Shown: positions 44,232-53,569 of the stretch, in pieces | Numbering within the stretch: the first letter of the stretch is position 1 | Layout: every line of letters starts with the position of its first letter | Assembly (NCBI RefSeq): GCF_002925845.1 | Contig: NZ_PDNI01000065.1 | Span: 124,001-188,000, forward strand | Length of the DNA: 64,000 nucleotides | Direction: 5' to 3' | Origin: Roseovarius nitratireducens | GTDB taxonomy: Bacteria; Pseudomonadota; Alphaproteobacteria; Rhodobacterales; Rhodobacteraceae | The notes under the pieces: generated by a model | Told to the model about the DNA's origin: nothing | Databases searched by the model: none | The model's input: the letters and a program-made list of their open reading frames with translations, nothing else | Position numbers and translations under genes: made by a program

Positions 44232-45158
44232 TCACACCCCGAGGCAGTGGCGAAGGATCGCCTTCTGCGCGTGCAGGCGGTTCTCGGCCTCGTCGAAGAT
44301 GACCGAATTGGGCCCGTCCATGACCTCCGATGTCACCTCCTCGCCGCGATGTGCGGGCAGGCAATGCATAAACAGCGCATCCGGCTTCGCCTGCGCCATC
44401 AGGTCGGCATTGACCTGGTAGGGGCGCAGCATGTTGTGGCGGCGCTCCTTGGTGGACTGGCTGTCATGCATCGACACCCAGGTATCGGTCACCACCAGAT
44501 CTGCCCCCGCCACCGCCTTGGCGGGGTCGCGCTCGATGGTCACGTTGCGCCCCGCCTTGCGCGCCAGCCCGATGAATTCTGGCTCGGGATCAAGCTGCAT
44601 CGGTCCGGTAAAGGTCAGATCGAACCCGAATTGCGCCGCGGCATGCAGGAACGAGGCGCAGACGTTGTTGCCATCGCCCGACCACACCACCTTCTTGCCG
44701 GTGATCGGCCCGCGATGCTCCTCAAAGGTCAGGATATCGGCCATGATCTGGCAGGGATGGGTGCGGTCAGTGAGCCCGTTGACCACCGGCACATCCGCAT
44801 GCTCGGCCATTTCCAGCAGCACCGATTCATCGAAGGTGCGGATCATGATGAGATCGACATAGCGGCTCATGACCCGAGCGGTATCGGCAATGGTCTCGCC
44901 ATGGCCAAGCTGCATGTCGGTGCCCGACAACACCATGGTCTGCCCGCCCATCTGCCGCACACCCACGTCGAACGAGACCCGCGTGCGCGTCGACGGCTTC
45001 TCGAAGATGAGCGCAACCATGCGCCCGGCGAGCGGCTGCTCGCCGTCGGGCGTGCCGCGCGGGCAACCATCACGCGCGTCCTTCATCGCACGCGCGCGGT
45101 CAATAATGGCGCGCAGATCGGCCGGATCGGTTTTGTGAATGTCGAGAAAATGGGTCAT
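44232..45158 (-). CDS. argF: Ornithine carbamoyltransferase
   Basis: ArgF makes citrulline from ornithine and carbamoyl phosphate. The 308-residue protein has the carbamoyl-phosphate motif S-T-R-T-R-V-S-F-D and the ornithine-side [11 protein letters not shown] motif near the C-terminus. Start at 45158 (M-T-H-F-L-D-I) drops 16 upstream residues. It is downstream of argD on the same strand with a 78-bp spacer that contains an intergenic repeat, so argD-argF is a likely operon. Confidence 0.96.
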   Translation of the reverse strand: MTHFLDIHKTDPADLRAIIDRARAMKDARDGCPRGTPDGEQPLAGRMVALIFEKPSTRTRVSFDVGVRQMGGQTMVLSGTDMQLGHGETIADTARVMSRYVDLIMIRTFDESVLLEMAEHADVPVVNGLTDRTHPCQIMADILTFEEHRGPITGKKVVWSGDGNNVCASFLHAAAQFGFDLTFTGPMQLDPEPEFIGLARKAGRNVTIERDPAKAVAGADLVVTDTWVSMHDSQSTKERRHNMLRPYQVNADLMAQAKPDALFMHCLPAHRGEEVTSEVMDGPNSVIFDEAENRLHAQKAILRHCLGV

Positions 45159-45180
45159 GTCGTGTTTCACTTTTGCAATT

Positions 45181-45236
45181 GGGGCACCCGTGGGGGCAAG
45201 CCCCACACCCCCGGGATATGTCTGGTCAGAAGAAAC
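45181..45236. repeat. Rhodobacteraceae intergenic repeat element, copy 2, with GTGGGG/CCCCAC stem
   Basis: The plus strand shows GTGGGG-GCAAG-CCCCAC (45190-45206), then ACCCCCGGGATATGTCTGG and TCAGAAGAAAC. This resembles, from memory, the GGGATATTTTTGGCCAGAAGAAG repeats seen between genes in Roseobacter-group genomes, here diverged. It fills the argD-argF spacer and is a distant relative of the copy at 34642-34672. Confidence 0.5.
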
Positions 45237-46412
45237 TCAGGCGGTTTCCAACGTGGTGGCAGCCGCGTCGAGTCGGGAAACTGCCTCGGCGATCTCACCT
45301 TCAGTGATCGTGAGCGGCGGAAGCATGCGGATCACGTTGTCGGCCGCCGGGACGGTGACCAGCAGCGTGTCATAACCCGCCTTGACCACGTCGGTATTTG
45401 CCACCTTGCAGGTGAGCCCCAGCATCAGGCCCAGCCCGCGCACGTCGGTAAAGATGTCAGGATGCGCGGCTACCAGCCCTTCGAGGCGCTGGCGCATAAA
45501 CCCCGCCTTGCGGTTGACCTCGGCGAGGAACTCGGGCGTCGCGACATGGTCCATCACCGCGCAACCCACGGCGCAGCCCAGCGGGTTGCCGCCATAAGTC
45601 GAGCCATGCGTGCCTGCTCCCATGCCCGCAGCGGCATTTTCCGTAGCCAGCACCGCACCCAGCGGAAAGCCACCGCCGATGCCCTTGGCGACCATCATGA
45701 TATCGGGCGTGATCCCCGCCCATTCATGGGCAAAAAGCCTTCCCGTGCGCCCCACGCCGCACTGCACCTCGTCGAGGATGAGCAGGATGCCCCTCTGGTC
45801 GCAGAGATCGCGCAGCCCCTTGAGGCATTGATCGGGCAGCGGGCGGATGCCGCCCTCGCCCTGCACCGGCTCGATGAGGATAGCGGCGGTATTGTCGTCG
45901 ATAGCGGCATGGAGCGCGTCGTGGTCGCCCCAGGGCACCTGCTTGAAGCCCGGCAACAGGGGGCCGAAGCCCTTGGTCATCTTCTCAGACCCGGCGGCAG
46001 CGATACCCGCCGAGGACCGTCCGTGGAATGATCCTTCGAAGGCGATGATATCCGTGCGCTCTGGCTGGTCGGCATCGAAGAAATGCTTGCGCGCCATCTT
46101 GATGGCGAGCTCGCAAGACTCGGTGCCGGAATTGGTGAAGAACACCGTGTCGGCGAATGTCGCCTCCACCAGCCGGTCGGCCAGTTCCTGTTGCTTGGGG
46201 ATCTGGTAGAGGTTCGAGGTATGCCACAGCTTGCCGGCCTGCTCGGTCAGCGCCGCCACGAGGTCGGGATGGGCATGGCCCAGCGCATTGACCGCAATGC
46301 CGGCCCCGAGATCGAGAAATCGGCGCCCGTCCGCCTCGATCAGCCATGCGCCTTCGCCCTTCACAAAGGAAAGCGGCGCGCGGTTATAGGTCGGCAGGAT
46401 CGACGGGATCAT
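45237..46412 (-). CDS. argD: Acetylornithine aminotransferase
   Basis: ArgD is a class III PLP aminotransferase forming N-acetylornithine (often also succinyl-diaminopimelate). The 391-residue protein has the N-terminal [31 protein letters not shown] and the PLP Lys in [14 protein letters not shown]. Start at 46412 matches the family; the frame to 46508 is dropped. It is the upstream gene of the argD-argF pair. Confidence 0.96.
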   Translation of the reverse strand: MIPSILPTYNRAPLSFVKGEGAWLIEADGRRFLDLGAGIAVNALGHAHPDLVAALTEQAGKLWHTSNLYQIPKQQELADRLVEATFADTVFFTNSGTESCELAIKMARKHFFDADQPERTDIIAFEGSFHGRSSAGIAAAGSEKMTKGFGPLLPGFKQVPWGDHDALHAAIDDNTAAILIEPVQGEGGIRPLPDQCLKGLRDLCDQRGILLILDEVQCGVGRTGRLFAHEWAGITPDIMMVAKGIGGGFPLGAVLATENAAAGMGAGTHGSTYGGNPLGCAVGCAVMDHVATPEFLAEVNRKAGFMRQRLEGLVAAHPDIFTDVRGLGLMLGLTCKVANTDVVKAGYDTLLVTVPAADNVIRMLPPLTITEGEIAEAVSRLDAAATTLETA

Positions 46413-46586
46413 GGCATGGTCCTTCAGCAAGAAGCCCCTTGAGTGCCGCATGGGCGGGGGCAAGTCAACGATCTGGAAGAGAGTGGCGCAGTATGCGCCG
46501 GGGATCACGGGCGTCGCGGGACGTCAGGCGCGGGTGCGTCGGCGTCGGATTGCGGAATATATCAGGCGCGTGGTCATGCTGCTGCT

Positions 46587-47825
46587 TTACCCACTTTCCG
46601 GTGCATGGGAAAGTGGAATCTCGCGACGGTGCACGGTGCCGAGGCGCGGATGCAGTCGCCGGGCCAGATGCGCGCAGCCCAGCAGTCCCGCCCCGGTCAG
46701 GGCAAAAACCCCTGAAAGCGGCGCAGCGAGCAGCACCAGCCACGCCACCCCCGGTGTCACGATGCCCGAGACATCGCGAAAACTGGCATAGATCGCCGAC
46801 ATCTCGGTGCGCTCCGACGGCTTGACCGCGAGCAGGAATGGCAGCCCCGCCGAGATGTCGAGCAGCACCAGGAAAACCGACGCAAGCGCCAGCGCCGCAA
46901 CCGCCGCCCAGGGCCACCCGCCTAGCACAGCAGCGATGACAAAGAGCAGCCCAGCGGCGGTGAACCCGGTACGCACCGCCTGCCGAATCGAGCGGCGCTG
47001 CATCCACGCAAGCATCAGCGGCGTCGCAAAGAGCATCCCGTTCGAGGCCGAGAGCAGCATACCGCCCAGAGCCTCGCTCAGGCCCCGCTCGACCGCGAAG
47101 ATCGGCAGGTAAACCACGTAGACCCACCAGCCGCAGGAGCGGATCACGGCGAACACCCAGCCCGCCACGAGCCGCGGCTGCGCGGCGAAGCGCGGCAGCC
47201 ACGCCAGCGGGTTGGGCGCCGGGCCGCGCGCACGGGTGATGAGCCGCCCATTGCCCAAGCGCTGCCATACGAACACGCCCAGCATGGTCAGGGCGGCAAG
47301 TGTGGCGATGATAAACGGTAGCGGTCGCCAGAGATCGAGCAGCGTCACGCCGAGCCACGGACCCGCCGTCCAGCCGAGTGCGCCAAAGAACATACGCGAC
47401 GTCTCACAGCGGCCCAGGTCGGCCTTGGCGATATGGTCGAGGACGTAGGCGTTGAAACACACGAAGATCGTCACCGTGGCCGCCGTCACCATCGCCAGCG
47501 CTGCCACCATCGCAACCACCCCACCCGCTGCCCCGAGGGCCGCGCCGACCGCGAACATCGCGCACCCCCCTGCGTAGACCCAGCGGCGCGGCACGAAGCG
47601 CGTCGCGTATGGCACCATTAGCCCGGTGCCGAGCGACAGGAGGCCAACGAGGAAATACACCTCCGAAACCCGCGCCGCCGCGCCCAGCGCGCGATAGATC
47701 TCGAGCGGCATGACCGAGATCAGAATGCCGCGCGCGATTGCCTCAATGCCCGCGAGGAGGCCGAAACCGCGCACCGAAGGGGTGGGCGGATGGCGCAGCC
47801 AGTCGGGAACGGAACGCAGGTGCAT
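46587..47825 (-). CDS. Major facilitator superfamily transporter
   Basis: The 412-residue protein has about 12 membrane helices in two bundles and no strong substrate signature. AAGGAGAGCCC precedes the ATG at 47825; the open frame continues upstream to 48650 only because of composition. It ends 174 bp after the argD start and is divergent from the EamA transporter gene. An imperfect GC-flanked inverted repeat (CCACTTTCC/GGAAAGTGG, 46591-46616) lies in its last codons. Substrate unknown. Confidence 0.85.
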   Translation of the reverse strand: MHLRSVPDWLRHPPTPSVRGFGLLAGIEAIARGILISVMPLEIYRALGAAARVSEVYFLVGLLSLGTGLMVPYATRFVPRRWVYAGGCAMFAVGAALGAAGGVVAMVAALAMVTAATVTIFVCFNAYVLDHIAKADLGRCETSRMFFGALGWTAGPWLGVTLLDLWRPLPFIIATLAALTMLGVFVWQRLGNGRLITRARGPAPNPLAWLPRFAAQPRLVAGWVFAVIRSCGWWVYVVYLPIFAVERGLSEALGGMLLSASNGMLFATPLMLAWMQRRSIRQAVRTGFTAAGLLFVIAAVLGGWPWAAVAALALASVFLVLLDISAGLPFLLAVKPSERTEMSAIYASFRDVSGIVTPGVAWLVLLAAPLSGVFALTGAGLLGCAHLARRLHPRLGTVHRREIPLSHAPESG

Positions 47826-47991
47826 GGGCTCTCCTTCACCCCGGCTTTGCCACGCGCTGCGCGCCCCGGCTTGGCAGCGCGCGACGCCATGTCGCTTTCG
47901 GATCGCGCTACACAGGAATTTGTCCGCCGCGCGTCTTGTCCCTGCGGTACTTCGCGCTTGCAGGGCAGCGGCCCTGTCGCATAGATCGGCC

Positions 47992-48891
47992 ATGTTCACG
48001 CCGCACGCTCCCAACCCGGCGCTTGCGGCCCTGCTCACGCTTGTGGCCGCCGCCCTTCTTGCCGGTACCACGCTGCTCGCAAAGGCGCTTGGGACCGATG
48101 CGCTCGGCCCGCCGCTGCACGCGCTGCAGGTCAGCCACGGGCGGTTTCTCTTCGCCTTTCTCGCCATCGGGGTGATGACGGCACTGATCCGACCGCATTT
48201 CACGTGGCCCGATCTCGCGACCCATGCCAAACGCTCGGGCTTTGGCTGGGCCGGGGTCACGCTGATGTTCGCCGCCGCGGCGTTCATCCCGCTGTCGGAC
48301 GCCACGGCGATCAGCTTTCTCAACCCGGTCTTCGGCATGATGCTGGCGATACCGCTCCTGGGCGAACGGGTCGGCCCGCTACGCTGGTGCGCCGCCGCCA
48401 TCGGCCTTGCGGGGGCCGCGATTCTGATGCGACCGGGCAGCGGCGTAATCGAACCCGGCGCCCTTCTGGCGCTCGGAGCGGCGATGTGCCTCGGGGCGGA
48501 GCTCATATTCATCAAGCTGCTGTCGGGCCGCGAAGGGCCGTGGCAGATCCTTCTGATCAACAACGCCATCGGCCTTGGCATCGCGACCGCCGCCGTGATT
48601 TGGGTCTGGGCCACCCCCACGCCCGCGCAATGGGCGGCGCTGATCGGCATCGGCCTCTTGATGGCGCTGGCACAGGCCTGTTTCGTAAATGCCGTGGCGC
48701 GGGGCGATGCAAGTTACGTGGCCCCGTTCTTCTACACCGCGCTGGTCTTTGCCGCGCTCTATGACGGGGTGATCTTCGGGGTCTGGCCCGATGCCATCTC
48801 GATCACCGGGGCCGCCATCGTGCTGTGTGGCGCGGGGCTGCTGGCGTGGCGCGAGGGACGGCAGCGAAAGGTGACGCAACGCCCCCTTTGA
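47992..48891 (+). CDS. EamA/DMT-family transporter
   Basis: The 299-residue protein has ten predicted helices in two EamA repeats (first about residues 10-140, second about 155-285), with the conserved L-N-P-V-F-G-M-M-L-A-I-P-L-L-G-E-R segment at the end of the first. These drug/metabolite transporters move amino acids, purines or other small molecules; no substrate can be given. The ribosome site before the ATG at 47992 is weak. It is divergent from the MFS transporter gene. Confidence 0.87.
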   Translation: MFTPHAPNPALAALLTLVAAALLAGTTLLAKALGTDALGPPLHALQVSHGRFLFAFLAIGVMTALIRPHFTWPDLATHAKRSGFGWAGVTLMFAAAAFIPLSDATAISFLNPVFGMMLAIPLLGERVGPLRWCAAAIGLAGAAILMRPGSGVIEPGALLALGAAMCLGAELIFIKLLSGREGPWQILLINNAIGLGIATAAVIWVWATPTPAQWAALIGIGLLMALAQACFVNAVARGDASYVAPFFYTALVFAALYDGVIFGVWPDAISITGAAIVLCGAGLLAWREGRQRKVTQRPL

Positions 48892-48937
48892 CAAATGCGC
48901 CTCCCCTTTGGCTAAATCCGGGCCGAGGGAGGGGATC

Positions 48938-49330
48938 ATGCCGCTGAGCATCTTGGTGCCGATGGTCGGCCTTGGCATCTCCGGCATCGCGGTGCTGTTG
49001 CACCTGCTGGGCCTGTCGCGCCAGGCAACGCTTGCCGATGAGGCCGCGGCGCGGGCCGCGTGGCTGCGCGAGTTTCCCGGTGATGCACCCTTGCGCGTGA
49101 CGCTTTGCCACGACCGCTCCGCCGCCCTGATCGCAACCGACACGGGCCGCGGCGTGATCTGGCCGATGGGCGCGGATACCACGGCACGTTATCTCAACGG
49201 CGCACAGATCAAGCCCACCCGGACCGGTCTGCATATCGACCTGCCCGACTATACCGCGCCTCGCATTCAACTCACACTCGACGCGGGCGAAACTGCAGAG
49301 TGGCAGAACTCGCTGGAAGAGACTGCATGA
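48938..49330 (+). CDS. Small membrane-anchored protein of unknown function
   Basis: The 130-residue protein has a hydrophobic N-terminal helix (about 4-22, I-L-V-P-M-V-G-L-G-I-S-G-I-A-V-L-L) and a soluble C-terminus (D-E-A-A-A-R-A-A-W-L-R-E-F-P-G-D ... L-C-H-D-R-S-A-A-L-I). I do not recognise a family. GAGGGAGGGGATC precedes the ATG at 48938. Its stop overlaps the start of the sterol desaturase-family gene by four bases, so they are very likely co-translated and may act together. Confidence 0.85.
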   Translation: MPLSILVPMVGLGISGIAVLLHLLGLSRQATLADEAAARAAWLREFPGDAPLRVTLCHDRSAALIATDTGRGVIWPMGADTTARYLNGAQIKPTRTGLHIDLPDYTAPRIQLTLDAGETAEWQNSLEETA

Positions 49331-50277
49331 GCGACATGATCACCTTTCCCGACGTGGTGAACTGGGCGGTGCCCTTCTTCATCGCCGCCATCCTCGCCGA
49401 ACTTCTCTGGATCGCCATCAGAGGACGCGGCGGGCGCTACGAGACGCGCGACGCGCTCACCTCTCTTCTGATGGGCGCGGGCAATGTGGCGAGCGGGATT
49501 CTCCTCGGCTTCATCACCTATGGGTTCTTCATGGTGTTGTGGGAGATCACGCCGCTCGATCTCGGCACCTCGGTGACCATGATCGCGCTGTGCTTTGTGC
49601 TCGACGACCTGCGCTATTACTGGGTCCACCGCTTCGGCCACCGCATCCGTTGGGTCTGGGCCAGCCATGTCAACCACCACTCCTCGCAGCACTACAATCT
49701 CACGACCGCGCTGCGCCAGACATGGACCGGCACATTCACCTTCATGATGGTGGTGCGCGCCCCGCTGATCCTGCTGGGCTTTCACCCCGCCATGGTGCTC
49801 TTCGTGGGCGGGCTCAATCTCATCTACCAATTCTGGATCCATACCGACGCGATCGGCAAGATGCCACGCTGGTTCGAGGCGGTGATGAACACGCCCTCGC
49901 ACCACAGGGTGCATCACGGGCGCAACCCGCGCTATCTCGACTGCAACTACGCGGGTGTCTTCATCATCTGGGACAAGATATTCGGCACCTTTGTCCCCGA
50001 GATGGAGGAGGAGAAGGTCGATTACGGCCTCGTCCACAACCTGGGCACGTTCAATCCCATCCGCGTGGCCTTTCACGAATGGATGGGCATCTTCCGCGAC
50101 GCTACGCAGCCGGGGCTGACATGGCGCGAGCGGCTCAATTACTGCATCATGCCACCGGGCTGGAGCCATGACGGCAGCCGCGAGACATCGACCGCGATCA
50201 AGGCGCGCCACATGCAGACGCATCCCGAGGCCTCGGGAACGCCGGGATTGCCGCCGCTGACCGAACACACGTTATAG
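49327..50277 (+). CDS. Sterol desaturase / fatty acid hydroxylase family protein
   Basis: The 316-residue membrane protein has the di-iron histidine clusters of the family: H101-R-F-G-H105, H114-V-N-H-H118 and H-H-R-V-H-H near residue 197, with four membrane helices around them. Members hydroxylate or desaturate fatty acids, sterols or ornithine/hopanoid lipids; the substrate here is unknown. It is translationally coupled to the small membrane protein upstream. Confidence 0.92.
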   Translation: MSDMITFPDVVNWAVPFFIAAILAELLWIAIRGRGGRYETRDALTSLLMGAGNVASGILLGFITYGFFMVLWEITPLDLGTSVTMIALCFVLDDLRYYWVHRFGHRIRWVWASHVNHHSSQHYNLTTALRQTWTGTFTFMMVVRAPLILLGFHPAMVLFVGGLNLIYQFWIHTDAIGKMPRWFEAVMNTPSHHRVHHGRNPRYLDCNYAGVFIIWDKIFGTFVPEMEEEKVDYGLVHNLGTFNPIRVAFHEWMGIFRDATQPGLTWRERLNYCIMPPGWSHDGSRETSTAIKARHMQTHPEASGTPGLPPLTEHTL

Positions 50278-50307
50278 GCGTCTCACGCGCCACGCACGGC
50301 TTTGTTA

Positions 50308-50326
50308 TTTGACCGCTCGTTCCAAA
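50308..50326. promoter_or_regulatory. TTTG...CAAA dyad, possible TetR operator
   Basis: TTTGACCGCTCGTTCCAAA is an imperfect palindrome (arms TTTG/CAAA around GACCGCTCGTTC, itself close to GAACGAGCGGTC symmetry). It lies 213 bp before the TetR gene in otherwise featureless DNA, in a form common for TetR-type operators. Confidence 0.35.
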
Positions 50327-50538
50327 TACAGCTTTATCGGGATGCGCTGAGGCGCCATCACTCACGATAAATTGGGGGCCGTCTTTCCTATCTCCGGCAA
50401 CAAGACGGCAGTCCGAAACTTACCCGGCATCCTGTCCAAGGCCCATTACTCAGCCTTGTTCGGGGTGTCGGGGATGGCATAGGCTCGAACACGCGGCCCG
50501 GCACCTCGCCGACCCGCGCCATGCCGAGCGGAGCGGCC

Positions 50539-51099
50539 ATGCCCTGGGAAAAGACATATGACGAGGCCGAGGTACTCGATGCGGCGATGCGTGCATTCTG
50601 GAGCAATGGCTTCCAGGGCACGTCGATGGCCGATCTCGTTGCCGCGACCGGTCTCAACCGTGGCAGTCTCTACGCCGGCTTCGGCAACAAGCGCACCATC
50701 TTCCTGCGCGCGCTTAGGCATTTCGACGCCACCTATCGCACCGGCTATCTCGATCATCTGGGGCGCGAGCACGAGCCCCGCGAAGCGATCCTTGCCGCCT
50801 TCGAAGCGGCGGCGCGCGGCGACCCAAAGCTCCCCGGCGGCTGCCTAATGATCAATACCGCGATGGAACGCGCGCCGCATGACCCCGAGATCGCAGCAAT
50901 GGTGGGGGCTTGCATGGCGCATGTCGAGGCGTTCTTCGCTGACAGCCTGTCACGGTGCGAAACCTCGCCGCCGGATGTCACGGAAACCGCGCGGGTGCTG
51001 CAGGGCCTGATGGTCGCGCTCCTCGTGATGACGCGCGCGAACCGCGACAGCCCGTCGATCCCCGCGATCCTCGCGCAGGCGCGTCGCCTCGTCGGCTGA
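50539..51099 (+). CDS. TetR-family transcriptional regulator
   Basis: The 186-residue protein has the N-terminal TetR helix-turn-helix (A-M-R-A-F-W-S-N-G-F-Q-G-T-S-M-A-D-L-V-A-A-T-G-L-N then R-G-S-L-Y-A-G-F-G-N-K) and a variable ligand domain of the C-terminal type seen in NemR/AcuR-like proteins (G-G-C-L-M-I-N-T-A-M-E). GGAG lies five bases before the ATG at 50539; 50521 is an alternative start. No obvious partner gene is adjacent downstream, so targets are unknown; a dyad lies upstream at 50308. Confidence 0.9.
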   Translation: MPWEKTYDEAEVLDAAMRAFWSNGFQGTSMADLVAATGLNRGSLYAGFGNKRTIFLRALRHFDATYRTGYLDHLGREHEPREAILAAFEAAARGDPKLPGGCLMINTAMERAPHDPEIAAMVGACMAHVEAFFADSLSRCETSPPDVTETARVLQGLMVALLVMTRANRDSPSIPAILAQARRLVG

Positions 51100-51104
51100 G
51101 GCGG

Positions 51105-51887
51105 CTACCACCGTCCCGACGTCGCGCGCAACATCAGCGTGAGTCGGCTGCGAACCGGGGCCGGGTCGAGCGTGCCCCCGGCCACGCGCGCGGGCCGCCG
51201 CGCCGCCGCGCGCAGCACCGGGCCCGCCTCCCACAGCGGCAAGAGAGCGGCCGCCGCCGCGGGTGACACCTCCGCGCGTCGCCCCCGCGCCCGCACCAGT
51301 CGCCGCAGACCCTCTCGCGCCAGCGCCGCCACCGCCTCCGGTCGTCCATCGGGCAGCGGCCTGCGTCCCGCCGCCTCCAGCGCCGGGATCGCGCGGAACC
51401 AGTTGGCGAGGCCCAGGGCGTAGCCCGCGTCGCGCAGCACCGCGTCCTCGGCTGGCCCCAGCGCATGGGCCGCCGCCCGGACCAGATTGGCCGAGGTGGC
51501 CTCGATATAACCGGTGAACTCAACCTCGTCCGAGAACGGCTCGCGCCCGGTGTCCCATCGTCGCGCCTCGATCAGCTCAATTAGCAATCCAGCCCCGTCG
51601 GCATCCAGCACATGCGCGAGCGGCGTTACCACCTCGTGCCGCCGCACCACGCCGCCCGCGCGGATTTCCGCCAGTGCGTCGGCCCACCACTGCAGGCGCA
51701 TCTCGGCGATCATCGGCTCCTGCGTCACCCACGGCGCGCGCGCCACCTCGACATTGAAGGCGTAGATCGGAAACAACACCGCCCGAGCGGGCACCGGCGC
51801 CGCCATCGCCGCCTGAAATCGTGGCCTGTCGGCGCGGCGCACAAGGTCTGCACAGGCGATTAGATCGTCATCGAAGGTGAGGCTCAC
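51105..51887 (-). CDS. Squalene/phytoene synthase-fold protein (NDUFAF6-like)
   Basis: The 260-residue protein has the all-helical phytoene/squalene synthase fold but lacks two clear DxxxD prenyl-binding motifs; the segment E-M-R-L-Q-W-W-A-D-A-L is the family hallmark. Proteins of this type in Alphaproteobacteria resemble mitochondrial NDUFAF6, an assembly factor for respiratory complex I, rather than true carotenoid synthases. Start at 51887 overlaps the cimA stop by four bases, so the two are coupled despite unrelated roles. Confidence 0.85.
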   Translation of the reverse strand: MSLTFDDDLIACADLVRRADRPRFQAAMAAPVPARAVLFPIYAFNVEVARAPWVTQEPMIAEMRLQWWADALAEIRAGGVVRRHEVVTPLAHVLDADGAGLLIELIEARRWDTGREPFSDEVEFTGYIEATSANLVRAAAHALGPAEDAVLRDAGYALGLANWFRAIPALEAAGRRPLPDGRPEAVAALAREGLRRLVRARGRRAEVSPAAAAALLPLWEAGPVLRAAARRPARVAGGTLDPAPVRSRLTLMLRATSGRW

Positions 51888-53500
51888 TCCGCCCCCTCGT
51901 AGAGCAGCTTCCAGTTGATGGCATCAAGCAGCGCCTCGAAGCTCGCGTCGACGATATTCGGGCTCACCCCCACGGTGGACCAGCGCCGGCCAGCGCTGTC
52001 CTGGCTGTCGATGATGACCCGCGTCACCGCCTCGGTGCCGCCCTGCGTGATGCGCACCTTGAAATCGACGAGGTGCATGTCGGCGATCTGGTCCTGATAC
52101 GGCCCCAGATCCTTGGCCAGCGCGCGCGCCAGCGCGTTGACCGGCCCCCGGTCACAGCCTGCCTCGTCCATCGACTCGCTCACCGACAGCTTCTTCTCGC
52201 CATCGACCTTGACCACCACGACGGCCTCCGAGAGGCTTACCATCCGGTCATACTTGTTCTTGCGCCGCTCCACCGTGACCTTGTAGCGCTTGACCTCGAA
52301 GAACTCTGGCATCTGCCCCAGTTCCTTGCGCGCGAGGATTTCGAAACTCGCCTGCGCGCTGTCATAGGTATAGCCTTGGTCCTCACGCTCCTTGATCCGC
52401 TCCAGCAGCAACGCAAGCCTCGGGTCGCCCGGCACCACCTCGATCCCCGCCTCCGAGAGACGGCGGCGCAGATTCGATTGCCCGGCCTGATTGGACATCG
52501 GGATGATGCGCGCATTGCCCACCGTCTCCGGGTCGATATGCTCGTAGGTACTCGGGTCCTTGAGGATCGCGCTGGCGTGCAGCCCCGCCTTGTGGGCAAA
52601 GGCCGAGGCCCCGACATAGGCCGCCTGCCGCAGCGGCACGCGGTTGAGGATTTCGTCCAGTTGCCGGCTCACCGCTGTGAGGCGCGTCAGCCCCTCATGG
52701 CTCACCCCCGTCTCGAACCGCCCGGCATAGGGCGGCTTCAGCATCAGCGTGGGAATGAGCGTGGTAAGATTGGCATTGCCGCACCGCTCGCCCAACCCGT
52801 TCAGCGTGCCCTGCACCTGCCGCGCGCCCGCGTCCACTGCGGCGAGGCTGCCCGCCACTGCGTTGCCGGTGTCGTCATGGGTGTGGATGCCCAGCCGCTC
52901 GCCGGGGATGCCGGCTGCAATTACCTCGCCCACGATGCGCCCGATCTCGGTGGGCAACGTGCCGCCATTGGTGTCGCACAGCACGATCCACCGTGCCCCG
53001 GCCTCATATGCCGCGCGCAGGCACTCCAGCGCGTAATCGGGATTGGCGGTGTAGCCGTCAAAGAAATGCTCGGCATCGAACAGCGCCTCGCGCCCCTGCC
53101 CCGCCAGATGCGCGACCGATTTGGCAATGTTCTCGACATTCTCGTCCAGCGTGATGCCGAGCGCCTCGGTGACGTGGAAATCATGGGTCTTTCCGACAAG
53201 GCAGACGGCCTGCGTGGCCGCGTTCATCACTGCCGCCAGCACATCGTCATTCTCTGCCGACCGCCCCGCCCGCTTGGTCATGCCAAAGGCGGTCAGCGTG
53301 GCGCGGGTCCGCGGCACCGCCTCGAAAAAGGCGCTGTCGGTGGGGTTTGCCCCGGGCCAGCCGCCTTCGATGTAATCGACGCCAAGCCGGTCGAGCGCCT
53401 GCGCGATCTGGATTTTCTCGGGCGTGGAGAAACTCACGCCTTGCGTCTGCTGCCCGTCCCGCAGGGTGGTGTCGTAGAAATAGAGGCGTTCCTTAGTCAT
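51884..53500 (-). CDS. cimA: (R)-citramalate synthase
   Basis: CimA condenses pyruvate and acetyl-CoA to citramalate, the first committed step of threonine-independent isoleucine synthesis. The 538-residue protein has the HMGL-like TIM barrel (F-Y-D-T-T-L-R-D-G-Q-Q-T at the start, G-I-H-T-H-D-D-T-G-N-A with the metal His pair, G-L-G-E-R-C-G-N-A) and a C-terminal LeuA allosteric dimer domain (about 400-530). The opening D-G-Q-Q-T and G-W-P-G-A-N-P-T-D type segments distinguish citramalate synthase from leuA. Start at 53500; a probable attenuator leader lies upstream. Confidence 0.93.
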   Translation of the reverse strand: MTKERLYFYDTTLRDGQQTQGVSFSTPEKIQIAQALDRLGVDYIEGGWPGANPTDSAFFEAVPRTRATLTAFGMTKRAGRSAENDDVLAAVMNAATQAVCLVGKTHDFHVTEALGITLDENVENIAKSVAHLAGQGREALFDAEHFFDGYTANPDYALECLRAAYEAGARWIVLCDTNGGTLPTEIGRIVGEVIAAGIPGERLGIHTHDDTGNAVAGSLAAVDAGARQVQGTLNGLGERCGNANLTTLIPTLMLKPPYAGRFETGVSHEGLTRLTAVSRQLDEILNRVPLRQAAYVGASAFAHKAGLHASAILKDPSTYEHIDPETVGNARIIPMSNQAGQSNLRRRLSEAGIEVVPGDPRLALLLERIKEREDQGYTYDSAQASFEILARKELGQMPEFFEVKRYKVTVERRKNKYDRMVSLSEAVVVVKVDGEKKLSVSESMDEAGCDRGPVNALARALAKDLGPYQDQIADMHLVDFKVRITQGGTEAVTRVIIDSQDSAGRRWSTVGVSPNIVDASFEALLDAINWKLLYEGAE

Positions 53501-53569
53501 GCAACATGCCCCTCTCCACAGGCACCGCGCGCGGAATCGAGGCGCACTTGTGCGCCGCTGCGCGAGCGC

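Noticed and set aside
46591-46616. CCACTTTCC/GGAAAGTGG inverted repeat as terminator of the MFS gene
   Set aside because: It lies inside the last codons and has no T-tract after it in the minus direction.
46465-47358. 297-codon minus-strand open frame
   Set aside because: It lies in another frame of the MFS transporter gene, has Arg/Gly/Ala-rich low-complexity composition and no start signal; a shadow of high-GC coding.
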